A stretch of 64,000 nucleotides of DNA from Rhodococcus globerulus NBRC 14531 (GTDB lineage Bacteria; Actinomycetota; Actinomycetes; Mycobacteriales; Mycobacteriaceae): positions 310,001 through 374,000 of the forward strand of contig NZ_BCWX01000003.1 in the NCBI RefSeq assembly GCF_001894805.1, read 5' to 3'. Made by a program: the position numbers and the translations under genes. The notes under the pieces were generated by a model, which was not told the origin of the DNA, searched no databases, and worked only from the letters and a program-made list of their open reading frames with translations. Numbering within the stretch: position 1 is the first letter of the stretch; each line of letters starts with the position of its first letter. Shown here piece by piece: positions 55,020 through 63,337 of this stretch.

Positions 55020-55759
55020 TGACTGCGGGAGCTACGCGGGTCGTCGTCGAGCGAGTGGGCGGCACCGCTGTTGCCAAAGAGTTGATCTCCGGGGATTTCC
55101 TGGCGCCACGCCTGGTGAGTGCTCACGGGTTGCACGTGCGCGTTGCCCTGGTAGGACACAGCGCGACACTGTTGGCCGGTGACAACCTACGCATCGAGTT
55201 CGACGTGGCGCCGGGAGCGTTCCTCGAGGTGCTCGAGCCGTCCGGCACCGTGGCGTACAACGCCCGCGGCGGTCACGCATCGTGGACGGCTTCGGCGACG
55301 GTGGGTGCCGGCGGCGCTTTGGTATGGCGAGCGGCGCCCTTCGTGGTAGCCGGCGGCGCGGATGTCGCTCGGCGAATTGACATTTCGCTGCAGCCGGACG
55401 CGGTTGCCCTGCTCGACGAGATGGTGGTGTTCGGCCGTACCGGTGAGATCGGTGGCGCACTGCGTTCGGATCAGCGCATCACCGTCGACGGGACGCCGCT
55501 TCTGGTGGAAACTCTGGACTTGCGAAGTGTTCCCGATCGTTCCCGTCCCGGTGTTCTGGGAGGACATCGGGTTATCGGCACCACCATGTTGCTGGGGATG
55601 AAGACCTCGGACGCGGCCGAGGGGCATGTGAGCCCCCTGGCCGGTCCGGGCATGCTGGCCCGGGCTGTTGCAGACCAGGCGCATGAGGTGTCTGCGGCCT
55701 TGGACCACATCAGCTCGGATTGGCGTGCACGCGTGGCGAGTCGGTTCACGGAGAACTAG
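55019..55759 (+). CDS. ureD: Urease accessory protein UreD
   Basis: This 246-residue protein starts inside the ureG stop (TGATG). UreD marks are weak but recognisable: 'GDNLRIEFDVAPGAFLEVLEPSGTVAYNARGG', 'ALVWRAAPFVVAGGADVARRIDI' and 'DEMVVFGRTGEIGG'. It forms the scaffold and nickel tunnel that docks UreFG onto the urease apoenzyme. It is last in the operon. Confidence 0.9.
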   Translation: MTAGATRVVVERVGGTAVAKELISGDFLAPRLVSAHGLHVRVALVGHSATLLAGDNLRIEFDVAPGAFLEVLEPSGTVAYNARGGHASWTASATVGAGGALVWRAAPFVVAGGADVARRIDISLQPDAVALLDEMVVFGRTGEIGGALRSDQRITVDGTPLLVETLDLRSVPDRSRPGVLGGHRVIGTTMLLGMKTSDAAEGHVSPLAGPGMLARAVADQAHEVSAALDHISSDWRARVASRFTEN

Positions 55760-57219
55760 CCCAATTGATCGTTCAGATTTCGCCCCTTCACGTAAACCTC
55801 AGTGATCGCGGATTCCCGAAGCCCCATCATCAGGGCAAACAGGATCTGGGCCGTTGCTGTCTCCGGTTCGTCTGCGTTGTGTCCGTGGCGTAGTCGCTCG
55901 TCGAGCGGTGGATGACGACGAGGGTCGATCACCAGGAAATCGGCGTCCTTGCCTGCGTCGAGATTGCCGATAAGTTTCTCCATGTCGAGGGCGCGGGCAC
56001 CGGCAAGTGTTGCCGTGAACAACAGTTCGGCAGGATGGATCGAGACGCTCGCAGTGCCGGGTTCGGACTGGTGAACCTTGAAGCAGTCGTTTGCAACTCG
56101 TGACATCAGCCATTCGTCGCCCGCTCCGATATCGCTACCCAGCGAAATGGTGACGCCATGCTCGACGGTCCGGCGCCACGGCATGGTGCCTGAACCAAGA
56201 AACTGCTGAGACGTCGGGCAATGCGAAATCGACGTGGAAGTTTCTGCAAGTCGGTCCAACTCACGATCGGTGCAGTGCACCGCGTGCGCGAGGATGCTGC
56301 GTCTTCCCAACAGACTCCTGCCACCGACCGCAGAACCCGGAAGGAACCGGCCGTCGTAGGTGTCGAGATACTGTTCGACACCAAAAGTGGCCAGTGTCAT
56401 GGCGACTTCGCCGGTGCCCGGTCGGTTGTTCTCGCTGAGGTGGCTGTGGAAGTAGACCCCACGACCGCGAACCTCCTCGTACAATTCACCGAGTGCGGCG
56501 AGGGTACGAGGAGTGACCGAGAGCGCGAACCGGGGGACGACGGCAACCTGAGTGAGTTGGTCGCCATGCCACCGATCTATCTCGGCGCTGGTCAACTCCA
56601 GCGCTGCCTTCTCGGTAGTGATGAGGCCGCGTGCACTTGGCGGCCCCACGGTCTGTATTCCTCTGCCGCTGACAGTCCGGAGTCCGGTCCGAACGGACTC
56701 CTCGAACAGAGCATCCTGCGCCGCGGGAAACGGGGACCCGAAGACCATGGCTGTCGTTGTGCCGACGGCAATTCGTCTGCGGCAGAAGGCTGCTGCCACA
56801 GTGTGTGCACATTGCTCGTCCTGCAGACGGGTTTCGGCGGGAAAGATGCAATTATCGAGCCATTCCAGCAGTTCACCGCCACCGTACGAGTCGACGGCAA
56901 ATGTCTGTGGGAAATGGATATGAGTGTCGACGAAGCCCGGGATCAGGAACGCCGGACGATGATCGAGGACCTGCGGACTACCTGCAATCAGCGGAAGATC
57001 CTGATAGCAGCCGGAATAGACGATCACACCCGCGTCATTGACTGCGAGTACACCATCCTCGATGGACATGAGATGCGCCGCCGCGTCGCGGATGTTCGGC
57101 GATCCGCTGATATGTATGAGATGTCCACGATGGAGTATCGATACCTGGAGGGCTGTGTCAGGCGAGGATGACGGAGTCGAGCTTTTCCTGGACGTACGCT
57201 CCGGCGTTGACAAGCTCAT
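55756..57219 (-). CDS. guaD: Guanine deaminase-like amidohydrolase
   Basis: This is a 487-residue protein from ATG 57219 (SD GAGGGGG), overlapping the dioxygenase gene by 62 bases. Amidohydrolase metal sites: 'PGFVDTHIHFPQTFA', 'YFHSHLSENN', 'LAHAVHCTDRELD' and 'SLGSDIGAGDEW'. The pattern fits guanine deaminase (guanine to xanthine and ammonia), including 'GGGELLEWLDNCIFPAE'. Given its neighbours, a modified purine could be the true substrate. The 3' end overlaps ureD convergently by 4 bases. Confidence 0.87.
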   Translation of the reverse strand: MSLSTPERTSRKSSTPSSSPDTALQVSILHRGHLIHISGSPNIRDAAAHLMSIEDGVLAVNDAGVIVYSGCYQDLPLIAGSPQVLDHRPAFLIPGFVDTHIHFPQTFAVDSYGGGELLEWLDNCIFPAETRLQDEQCAHTVAAAFCRRRIAVGTTTAMVFGSPFPAAQDALFEESVRTGLRTVSGRGIQTVGPPSARGLITTEKAALELTSAEIDRWHGDQLTQVAVVPRFALSVTPRTLAALGELYEEVRGRGVYFHSHLSENNRPGTGEVAMTLATFGVEQYLDTYDGRFLPGSAVGGRSLLGRRSILAHAVHCTDRELDRLAETSTSISHCPTSQQFLGSGTMPWRRTVEHGVTISLGSDIGAGDEWLMSRVANDCFKVHQSEPGTASVSIHPAELLFTATLAGARALDMEKLIGNLDAGKDADFLVIDPRRHPPLDERLRHGHNADEPETATAQILFALMMGLRESAITEVYVKGRNLNDQLG

Positions 57220-58102
57220 AATCGGTTCCCCCTCCGTAGGGTTTGGCAAGTGTTTGGATCTCGGCGTGATCGTCGAACTCGTGGAAGAACGCCAAGGAGA
57301 TGAGCTCCTCACTGGGAGAGGACGGATCCGGCGGCAGTACGCGGTGTCGGGTGGAGCGCCACCGGTCACCGGTCAAGCGGGCAAGAAGGTCGCCGATGTT
57401 GATCGTGTAGGCGTCGGGGTACACCGGCGCGTCCACCCACTCGCCTTCGAGCGTGCAGATCTGCAGACCGGCTCGTCCCGGTTCGCGATCGAGAATCGTC
57501 ACGCAGCCGTAGTCGGTATGCGGTCCGATCCGAAAACGCGATGGGTCCGGTGTTCCGATTCGATCGATTGCCGGGTACCAGTTCAAGGTCAGTTGACTCG
57601 GCGGTTCGGTCGCCATGTCGCCGAGGTAGTTCTCGGGAAGTCCGAGTGTTCGTGAGAACAGCTGCAGAAGATCGTCGCCCAGTCGGAGGACCTCGGCATA
57701 GTAGGTTTCCATGGCTGTGCGAAACGAGGGATCCGATGGCCACAGATTGTTCGGTAGATGGGCGTGCGGGCCTGCGGGGTGGCGGCCGATGTTGTAACTC
57801 TCCTTGACATCCGGATGGACATCTTCTCCCGAGGCCAGTCCAGTGGCCTCGTCGCCGTTGCGAACCCATCCTCGATATGATGCTGCCGCAACGGATTCCT
57901 TCACCGTGTCGCCGGAGTGAAAGAACTCCCGCGCGGCTTCCCGCGTTGCTGATCGAAGTTCGGGTGGAACGCGGTGTCCGGTGATGAGCAGGAATCCGGA
58001 TTCGCGCAGGCATCGGTCGACTTCCGCGAGAAGGGCGTCGATCTGTTCCGAGTTGCCGTCGTACCAGGGCGTGAGGTCGAGGAGTGGGAGTCGAGTGCTC
58101 AT
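57158..58102 (-). CDS. Isopenicillin-N-synthase-family dioxygenase A
   Basis: The protein has 314 residues. DSBH iron ligands are 'IGPHTDYGCVTIL' (HxD) and the distal His in 'TRHRVLPPDP'. The Arg-x-Ser pair that normally binds 2-oxoglutarate is replaced by Leu-Ile-Ser ('EELISLAFFHEF'). The N-terminal DIOX_N part is 'RLPLLDLTPW ... ESGFLLITGH'. Relatives hydroxylate small molecules, including fungal thymine 7-hydroxylase. The start ATG 58102 overlaps the permease stop (ATGA). Confidence 0.85.
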   Translation of the reverse strand: MSTRLPLLDLTPWYDGNSEQIDALLAEVDRCLRESGFLLITGHRVPPELRSATREAAREFFHSGDTVKESVAAASYRGWVRNGDEATGLASGEDVHPDVKESYNIGRHPAGPHAHLPNNLWPSDPSFRTAMETYYAEVLRLGDDLLQLFSRTLGLPENYLGDMATEPPSQLTLNWYPAIDRIGTPDPSRFRIGPHTDYGCVTILDREPGRAGLQICTLEGEWVDAPVYPDAYTINIGDLLARLTGDRWRSTRHRVLPPDPSSPSEELISLAFFHEFDDHAEIQTLAKPYGGGTDYELVNAGAYVQEKLDSVILA

Positions 58103-59559
58103 GCTGAAATCCTTGTCTGTTGGGAGGTTTCGAGTGCAATTGTGTGACGGGCGAGCACGTAGTAGATGATTCCGCCGACGAGAAGGCCGGCGGGGACGCT
58201 GAGATCTGCATGACCGAGTGCCGAGGCGATCGGGCCGGTGAAGATGCTCGTGTCGATGCACAGCGCAGCTGCAACCATGCCGGCGAGTTGGGCGATCACG
58301 GCAGGTCGGTGGATGCCGTGGGGCCGAACGTAGAGTCCGCCGCTGCTGCCGGACAGCGAGTCGAGGTCGTAGCGTCCGCGGCGGAGGAAGAAATCGACAC
58401 TGTAGATCGCCGCCCACGGCGCGAACCACACGATCATGAAGAGGAGGAAGGCCGTGACGAGGGTGTTGAAGGAGTCGGAGAAGACAATTGCTGATGCAAG
58501 AAGTGCCGAGATCACAGCATCGATGGCGATCGCATGCCAGCGTTCCACCCGAATTCCGATGGCCTGCAAGGTTACTCCGGACGAGTATAGATCGAAAGCG
58601 TTGACGGCAAGCATCTGCAGCAGCACGGCAATGAGGTAGGGCACGAGAAACCAGGATGCAAACGCTTCGGGGAGCCCGGTGATCGGATCACTTGCAGACG
58701 GGATCAACGTTGCTACTGCGGCGCCGAGAATCATCAAGGCGATTTGTGGGATCCCACCGCCGAGAGCAACACCGACAACGAGGCGCTTCTTGGGTATCGC
58801 AGTAGGAAGGTACCGCGAGTAGTCGGCGGCGTTGCCTGTCCAGCCGAGGCCGGCCGTGGACGCAGACAGCGCAACACCGGCCAAGAACAGCTGCCAGCTG
58901 CCAGGCTCGATCGGGGCGGCGTCATCCAGTCCGCCGACAGTGAGCACTGCCATCACCGCAAACAGGATGACAAACGGGATGACTAGCATCCGGAGGGCCT
59001 TGGTAATGGCGTGATAGCCGAAGATCGGGAGGAGACTCTGCAGGAGCGAGAGTCCGACCAGGAGAGAGATCTTGGTAGTTGTGCTGGTGTGGATGCCCAT
59101 CTTGTCGAGGAGAACTGTGGCAGCGAGGACCATCAAACTGAGATTCACGGTCTCGTAGCCGACTTGCATGATCCAGTTGAATACTGCGGGGAATCTGTTT
59201 CCCGTGCGCCCGAAGGCGGCTCGGCTTCCCATGAAGGCGGTCATTCCGGTTGCGGGCCCCGGCAAGCTGAGATATCCCGCGATCAGCCACGTGATGTTTC
59301 CGATCAGAATTGCGGCGATCGCCTGCCACAGATTCAACCCGAACGCGACTAGCAGTGAGCCATAGGTCAACGTCGTGACGTTGAGGATGCAACCGGACCA
59401 GGTGAAAGCGAGATCTCGGATCGAACCGTGGCGCTCGGACTCGGGAATGTGGTCGATGCCATGTTGTTCAATGAGGGGCCGTGCTGGTGCTGCGTCAGGG
59501 GGTCCGACGCCGCCGCCGATATCCGGCGAGCTTGGTGCAACAGATGGGTGGATACTCAA
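58099..59559 (-). CDS. NCS1-family nucleobase permease
   Basis: The protein has 486 residues from TTG 59559, chosen because GGAG lies seven bases upstream. It has twelve predicted helices. The NCS1 core 'NVTTLTYGSLLVAFGLNLWQAIAAILIGN', 'GSRAAFGRTGNRFPAVFNWIMQVGYET' and 'GWTGNAADYSRYLP' resembles cytosine/purine/allantoin permeases. It probably imports the substrate of the surrounding deaminases and oxygenases. It heads the minus-strand operon permease-dioxygenase A-guanine deaminase. Confidence 0.88.
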   Translation of the reverse strand: MSIHPSVAPSSPDIGGGVGPPDAAPARPLIEQHGIDHIPESERHGSIRDLAFTWSGCILNVTTLTYGSLLVAFGLNLWQAIAAILIGNITWLIAGYLSLPGPATGMTAFMGSRAAFGRTGNRFPAVFNWIMQVGYETVNLSLMVLAATVLLDKMGIHTSTTTKISLLVGLSLLQSLLPIFGYHAITKALRMLVIPFVILFAVMAVLTVGGLDDAAPIEPGSWQLFLAGVALSASTAGLGWTGNAADYSRYLPTAIPKKRLVVGVALGGGIPQIALMILGAAVATLIPSASDPITGLPEAFASWFLVPYLIAVLLQMLAVNAFDLYSSGVTLQAIGIRVERWHAIAIDAVISALLASAIVFSDSFNTLVTAFLLFMIVWFAPWAAIYSVDFFLRRGRYDLDSLSGSSGGLYVRPHGIHRPAVIAQLAGMVAAALCIDTSIFTGPIASALGHADLSVPAGLLVGGIIYYVLARHTIALETSQQTRISA

Positions 59560-59685
59560 GGGAAAGCTCCTCGCTGCGACTGGGTAGTGGTGAGGGCTGG
59601 GTGGTGCCAAGAGCGATCAAGTTATAAGTGACAGCAATCAAGATAGAGTGTCTATGTTTCCGAATGCGAAGGTTGTGTAAGCAAA

Positions 59686-60270
59686 GTGTTAACGGATCCA
59701 CATGCTGACGGCCGACTTAATCTCTTGGTCGGCAAAACAATTCGTGCTCTTCGGGACAAGGCCGGCCTCTCCATGCGCGAGCTGGCTCTCGAAACCGGTG
59801 TGAGCCAACCTTTTCTGAGTCAGGTCGAACGTGGAGTCAGTGCTCCGTCGATGTCGACGGTGTATCGGCTTGCTGCGGCGTTAGGTGTCGTTCCCGGTGA
59901 TCTGCTCCCGACATTGCCAGTTGAACCGGTGACGGTTGTCCGGGCCGACGAAGGGCAGTATCTGCCCGTCGCCGAGCAGGAGGGTGCCGCTGTCGGCCGG
60001 ATTGTCATGTCTCAGTCCGATCGAGCGCTCGAGGTGATCGAATATCGCATCGAACCAGGTCAATACCTTGAGGAGTGGTTTGAATCGGAAGGGGAGATGG
60101 CGCTCTACCTCGTTGCGGGAACTCTCGACGTGGAACTCGACGGAGTCGGAGTTTGGCGACTCGGTGCACGGGATCTGATCCACCATCAGGGGGCGGTCCG
60201 CCATCGGTGGCTGTTGACTGACGACCACCCTGTCGAATTGGTTCTCATGGTCTCGCGGCCGGTGAAGTGA
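59686..60270 (+). CDS. XRE-family regulator with cupin sensor domain
   Basis: This is a 194-residue protein from GTG 59686. An HTH_3 domain is at about residues 16-70 ('MRELALETGVSQPFLSQVERGVSAPSMSTVYRLA'). A cupin barrel lies at about 115-190 ('VIEYRIEPGQYLEEWF ... ALYLVAGTLDVEL'). Such proteins usually control the adjacent catabolic operon and sense its substrate. The 126-base divergent region with the permease gene is the expected operator region. Confidence 0.9.
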   Translation: MLTDPHADGRLNLLVGKTIRALRDKAGLSMRELALETGVSQPFLSQVERGVSAPSMSTVYRLAAALGVVPGDLLPTLPVEPVTVVRADEGQYLPVAEQEGAAVGRIVMSQSDRALEVIEYRIEPGQYLEEWFESEGEMALYLVAGTLDVELDGVGVWRLGARDLIHHQGAVRHRWLLTDDHPVELVLMVSRPVK

Positions 60271-60379
60271 TCGCGAGCCCCAGATTGCAGACCCCATAAG
60301 TGTGAGTTATCGTCTCGGTATTCGTAGGCCGACTCCGGCGTGTGCGATTCCCTGATTCTTCCGAACTGAGGAGCCCACT

Positions 60380-61441
60380 GTGAATACAGCACGATCCGTT
60401 GACGGAGCGCTCGAGGTGCCGCTGATCGACATCTCGGCATTCCCGTCTGGCACACCACAATCGAGGCGACAGGTCGCAGAAGCTGTCGACCGGGCTGCGT
60501 GCGACGTCGGGTTCATGCAGATCGTCGGCCACGGAATTCCTGACAGCACGCTGCAGCGATTGATCGACGCGATGGACGATTTCTTCGCGTTGCCGGAATC
60601 TCGAAAAATTGCATGCACGTCCGCCGACAGATCTGTGAACCGCGGTTACACCGCGCGCGAAACGGAGCGGCTCAGCTACAGCCTGGGAGTGTGTTCACCA
60701 GATGATCTTTTCGAGGCGTTCAACATCGGTACCCAGGTGAGTGACTTTCCCGCCGTACAACTTCCGTCGGAGCATTACCCCGATAATATCTGGCCCGACG
60801 ACGCGACGGGGCGCATTCGGCGGGGCATGAGTGAATGGTTCGCAGCTGCCGGCGATCTTGCAGTCACCATGACGCGAGTGTTCGCTGTTGCGCTCGGGTT
60901 GGACGAGGATTACTTCGCCGACTCTCAATCGCATTCGATGGACATCTTCCGGATGAACAATTACCAACTCCCGCGAGGCGACATGACCGTCGAACCGGGG
61001 CAACTGGGCATGGGTGCCCACACCGACTACGGGATCCTGACAATTCTGTGGGCGGATGCGGTGCGAGGTCTGCAGATCCTCGATCAGCAAGGTGAATGGC
61101 ACGACGTCATTCCTGCGCCCGGAGCTTTGTTGATCAATCTCGGTGACCTTCTGGCTCGATGGACCAACAATCGATGGACGTCCACTATGCATCGAGTTCT
61201 CGCCCCGATCGACGAGAATGGACAGATGTACCGGAGGCGGTCGGCGGCGTACTTCCACGACGGAAACTTCGACGCCGTGATATCCGTACTCCCCGGATGT
61301 GCTGACGTGTTGTCGCCGGTGCGCTACGAGCCGATCACGGTGGCCGACCACCTGTCGCAGAAGTTGGCGGGATCACGTGGGCTGCAGTTGAATCAGGATG
61401 CGGCCGAGGACGCCTCCAGGCTTCGTCAAGCAGTGGGCTGA
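60380..61441 (+). CDS. Isopenicillin-N-synthase-family 2-oxoglutarate dioxygenase B
   Basis: The protein has 353 residues from GTG 60380. The N-terminus is 'VPLIDISAFPSG ... DVGFMQIVGHGIP'. Iron ligands are 'MGAHTDYGILTIL' and His in 'TSTMHRVLAP'; the 2-oxoglutarate Arg-x-Ser is present in 'YRRRSAAYFHDG'. So unlike dioxygenase A it retains a complete cofactor site. The gene lies between the regulator and the deaminase, 3 bases before the latter. Confidence 0.88.
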   Translation: MNTARSVDGALEVPLIDISAFPSGTPQSRRQVAEAVDRAACDVGFMQIVGHGIPDSTLQRLIDAMDDFFALPESRKIACTSADRSVNRGYTARETERLSYSLGVCSPDDLFEAFNIGTQVSDFPAVQLPSEHYPDNIWPDDATGRIRRGMSEWFAAAGDLAVTMTRVFAVALGLDEDYFADSQSHSMDIFRMNNYQLPRGDMTVEPGQLGMGAHTDYGILTILWADAVRGLQILDQQGEWHDVIPAPGALLINLGDLLARWTNNRWTSTMHRVLAPIDENGQMYRRRSAAYFHDGNFDAVISVLPGCADVLSPVRYEPITVADHLSQKLAGSRGLQLNQDAAEDASRLRQAVG

Positions 61442-61444
61442 GAC

Positions 61445-62446
61445 ATGCGTGCAGACGCCGACTTCCTGCGCTCGATCCCGAAGGTCGAACTGCATTGCCA
61501 CCTCGAAGGTGCGGTGCCGGCAACCACCGCAATTGCGTTGGCCTGCAAAAACGGGATCATACTTCCTACATACGATCCCGAACTTCTTTACACCTTTGCC
61601 GACCTGCCGGAGTTCCTGACGGTCTATCGCGCAGTCTGCGCGTCGATGGTAACTGCCCGGGATTTCGCCGAAATTGCCTATGCGGCACAGGAAGAGGGAG
61701 TGAGGACCGGCAATCTGAGATATCGCGAACTGTTTGTCAACCCGACCAACCATCATGTGCCCTATCCGGAGATGCTCGAGGGGATAATAGATGGATTGCG
61801 CTGCGCCGAAGAGGATTTCGGGGTGGTCGGCCGAGTCATTCCGGCGATCAACCGTGAACAGTCGCCGTCCATGGCCCGAGAGCTCGTCGAGGCCGTGATC
61901 GAGTACCGGCGCGATGAAGTTCTCGGAATCGGTCTCGACCACAATGACGCGCTTGGCCCACCGGAGCTTTTTGTGGATGCCTTCCAGGTTGCCGCTAACG
62001 CCGGCCTTCGGCGAACCGCACACGCGGGCGAGATCGATCAAAGAGATCAGGTGATCGACTCGATCGAATTACTCGGGTGCGAGAGGATCGACCACGGATA
62101 CGCGGTCATGTCGGATCCCGTTGCCGTGGAATTCGTTCGGGACGCTGGGACTCACTTTGCCGGATGCTGGTCGTCGTGTGCCTGGTTCCATCCAGGATTG
62201 CCACAGCACTCGCTACCGATCGCGGCGATGCTGCGTGCTGGACTTCCCGTCTCGATCAATTCCGACGATCCGCCGATGTTCGGTACCGGAATCGGAAACG
62301 AGTATGTGCTTGCCGGGAAGACGCTCGGGTGGACCCGCGCACAAGCGATACAGGCAGCTGTGGCGGCTGTGGACGGATCGTGGATGGATGCCTCCGACAA
62401 AGCCGCACTGCGCCGCGAGATCGAGGACGTGATGCACACGGCGTGA
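61445..62446 (+). CDS. Adenosine-deaminase-family enzyme
   Basis: This is a 333-residue protein with ADA zinc/catalytic motifs 'VELHCHLEGAVP', 'RTAHAGEID', 'CERIDHGYAVMSD' and 'SINSDDPPMFGTG'. The segment that is normally 'CPxSN' reads 'CWSSCAWFHPGLPQHSLP', a strong departure near the purine pocket. Adenosine, adenine or an N6-modified adenine are all possible substrates. It is cotranscribed with dioxygenase B. Confidence 0.85.
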   Translation: MRADADFLRSIPKVELHCHLEGAVPATTAIALACKNGIILPTYDPELLYTFADLPEFLTVYRAVCASMVTARDFAEIAYAAQEEGVRTGNLRYRELFVNPTNHHVPYPEMLEGIIDGLRCAEEDFGVVGRVIPAINREQSPSMARELVEAVIEYRRDEVLGIGLDHNDALGPPELFVDAFQVAANAGLRRTAHAGEIDQRDQVIDSIELLGCERIDHGYAVMSDPVAVEFVRDAGTHFAGCWSSCAWFHPGLPQHSLPIAAMLRAGLPVSINSDDPPMFGTGIGNEYVLAGKTLGWTRAQAIQAAVAAVDGSWMDASDKAALRREIEDVMHTA

Positions 62447-62526
62447 CGCAAGACTCCCCGCGACACTCTCACACCTCGAGGCCGTTGTCGTCCAAGATGA
62501 GGAGAGGCGAACGTCGAGGAGACATC

Positions 62527-63273
62527 ATGCGGATAGCAGTGCTCGGTGGGACAGGTTTGATGGGCAAGCTCGTAGTCGCGGAAGCCGAGGCGGCAGGCCA
62601 CGACGTGGTGATCGCGGCCCGCTCGACCGGCGTCGATATCAGCACTGGTGCCGGGCTGGCCGGAGCTCTCGCGGGTGTCGACGCGGTTGTCGATGTCAGT
62701 GACCACGTCACCAACAGTGCAAAGAAGGCCGTCGCATTCTTCGAGGCCGCGGCGCAGAACATTGCCGCAGCAGAGAATGCGGCAGGAGTAAAGCACCATG
62801 TTGTGCTCTCGATCGTCAACTGTGACGATCCGCGATTGAAGGCATTCGGGTACTACCAGGGTAAGGCTGCGCAGGAACGCGCAGTCAGCGCGTCGGGCAT
62901 CCCGTTCACGATTCTGCGATCCACGCAGTGGTTCGAGTTCGGCGAGAAGACGGTGTCGCTCATGGGTTTCGGCCCGTTGGCCCTCGTACCGCGAATGAGA
63001 TCGAAGCCCGTCGCTGCCAAGACCGTTGCGAAGGCGTTGGTGCAGGCAGCGGAGAAGGGGCCGTCGGGTCGCACTGCTGATCTCGCCGGTCCGGAAGTCC
63101 TCGAGATCCCGGAGATGACGAGGAAAATACTGCGTCGTCGAGGCACGCGGAAGTTGCTGATCCCGGTATCCATGCCAGGAGCAGGCAAGGCAATGCGCAG
63201 CGGTGCTCTCCTGCCGGGAGCGGACTCGATCAGCGCCGGGCCGACGTTGGACGAATGGCTGGGTTCTCACTGA
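62527..63273 (+). CDS. NAD(P)-binding atypical SDR protein (NmrA-like)
   Basis: The protein has 248 residues from ATG 62527. The Rossmann loop 'IAVLGGTGLMGKLVV' and the 'YYQGKAAQE' segment (Tyr/Lys-like) mark an atypical short-chain dehydrogenase of the NmrA/HSCARG group. 'FTILRSTQWFEF' is typical. The substrate is unknown; members often sense NADPH or reduce ketones and quinones. It does not overlap the deaminase gene and may be transcribed alone. Confidence 0.83.
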   Translation: MRIAVLGGTGLMGKLVVAEAEAAGHDVVIAARSTGVDISTGAGLAGALAGVDAVVDVSDHVTNSAKKAVAFFEAAAQNIAAAENAAGVKHHVVLSIVNCDDPRLKAFGYYQGKAAQERAVSASGIPFTILRSTQWFEFGEKTVSLMGFGPLALVPRMRSKPVAAKTVAKALVQAAEKGPSGRTADLAGPEVLEIPEMTRKILRRRGTRKLLIPVSMPGAGKAMRSGALLPGADSISAGPTLDEWLGSH

Positions 63274-63287
63274 AGGGACATAACAGA

Positions 63288-63317
63288 AAGGCGGCCACGC
63301 ACATGCGCGGCCGCCTT
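63288..63317 (-). terminator. Bidirectional terminator-like hairpin between SDR gene and phoU
   Basis: The arms AAGGCGGCC (63288-63296) and GGCCGCCTT (63309-63317) enclose a further pairable GC/GC core. On the minus strand TTTCTGTT follows. It lies between convergent genes. Confidence 0.65.
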
Positions 63318-63337
63318 CTGCTCGTGACGGGGAGTGG

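Noticed and set aside
51076-55759. Search for ureE within the urease operon
   Set aside because: All frames between ureA and ureD are accounted for; no UreE-like protein is present.
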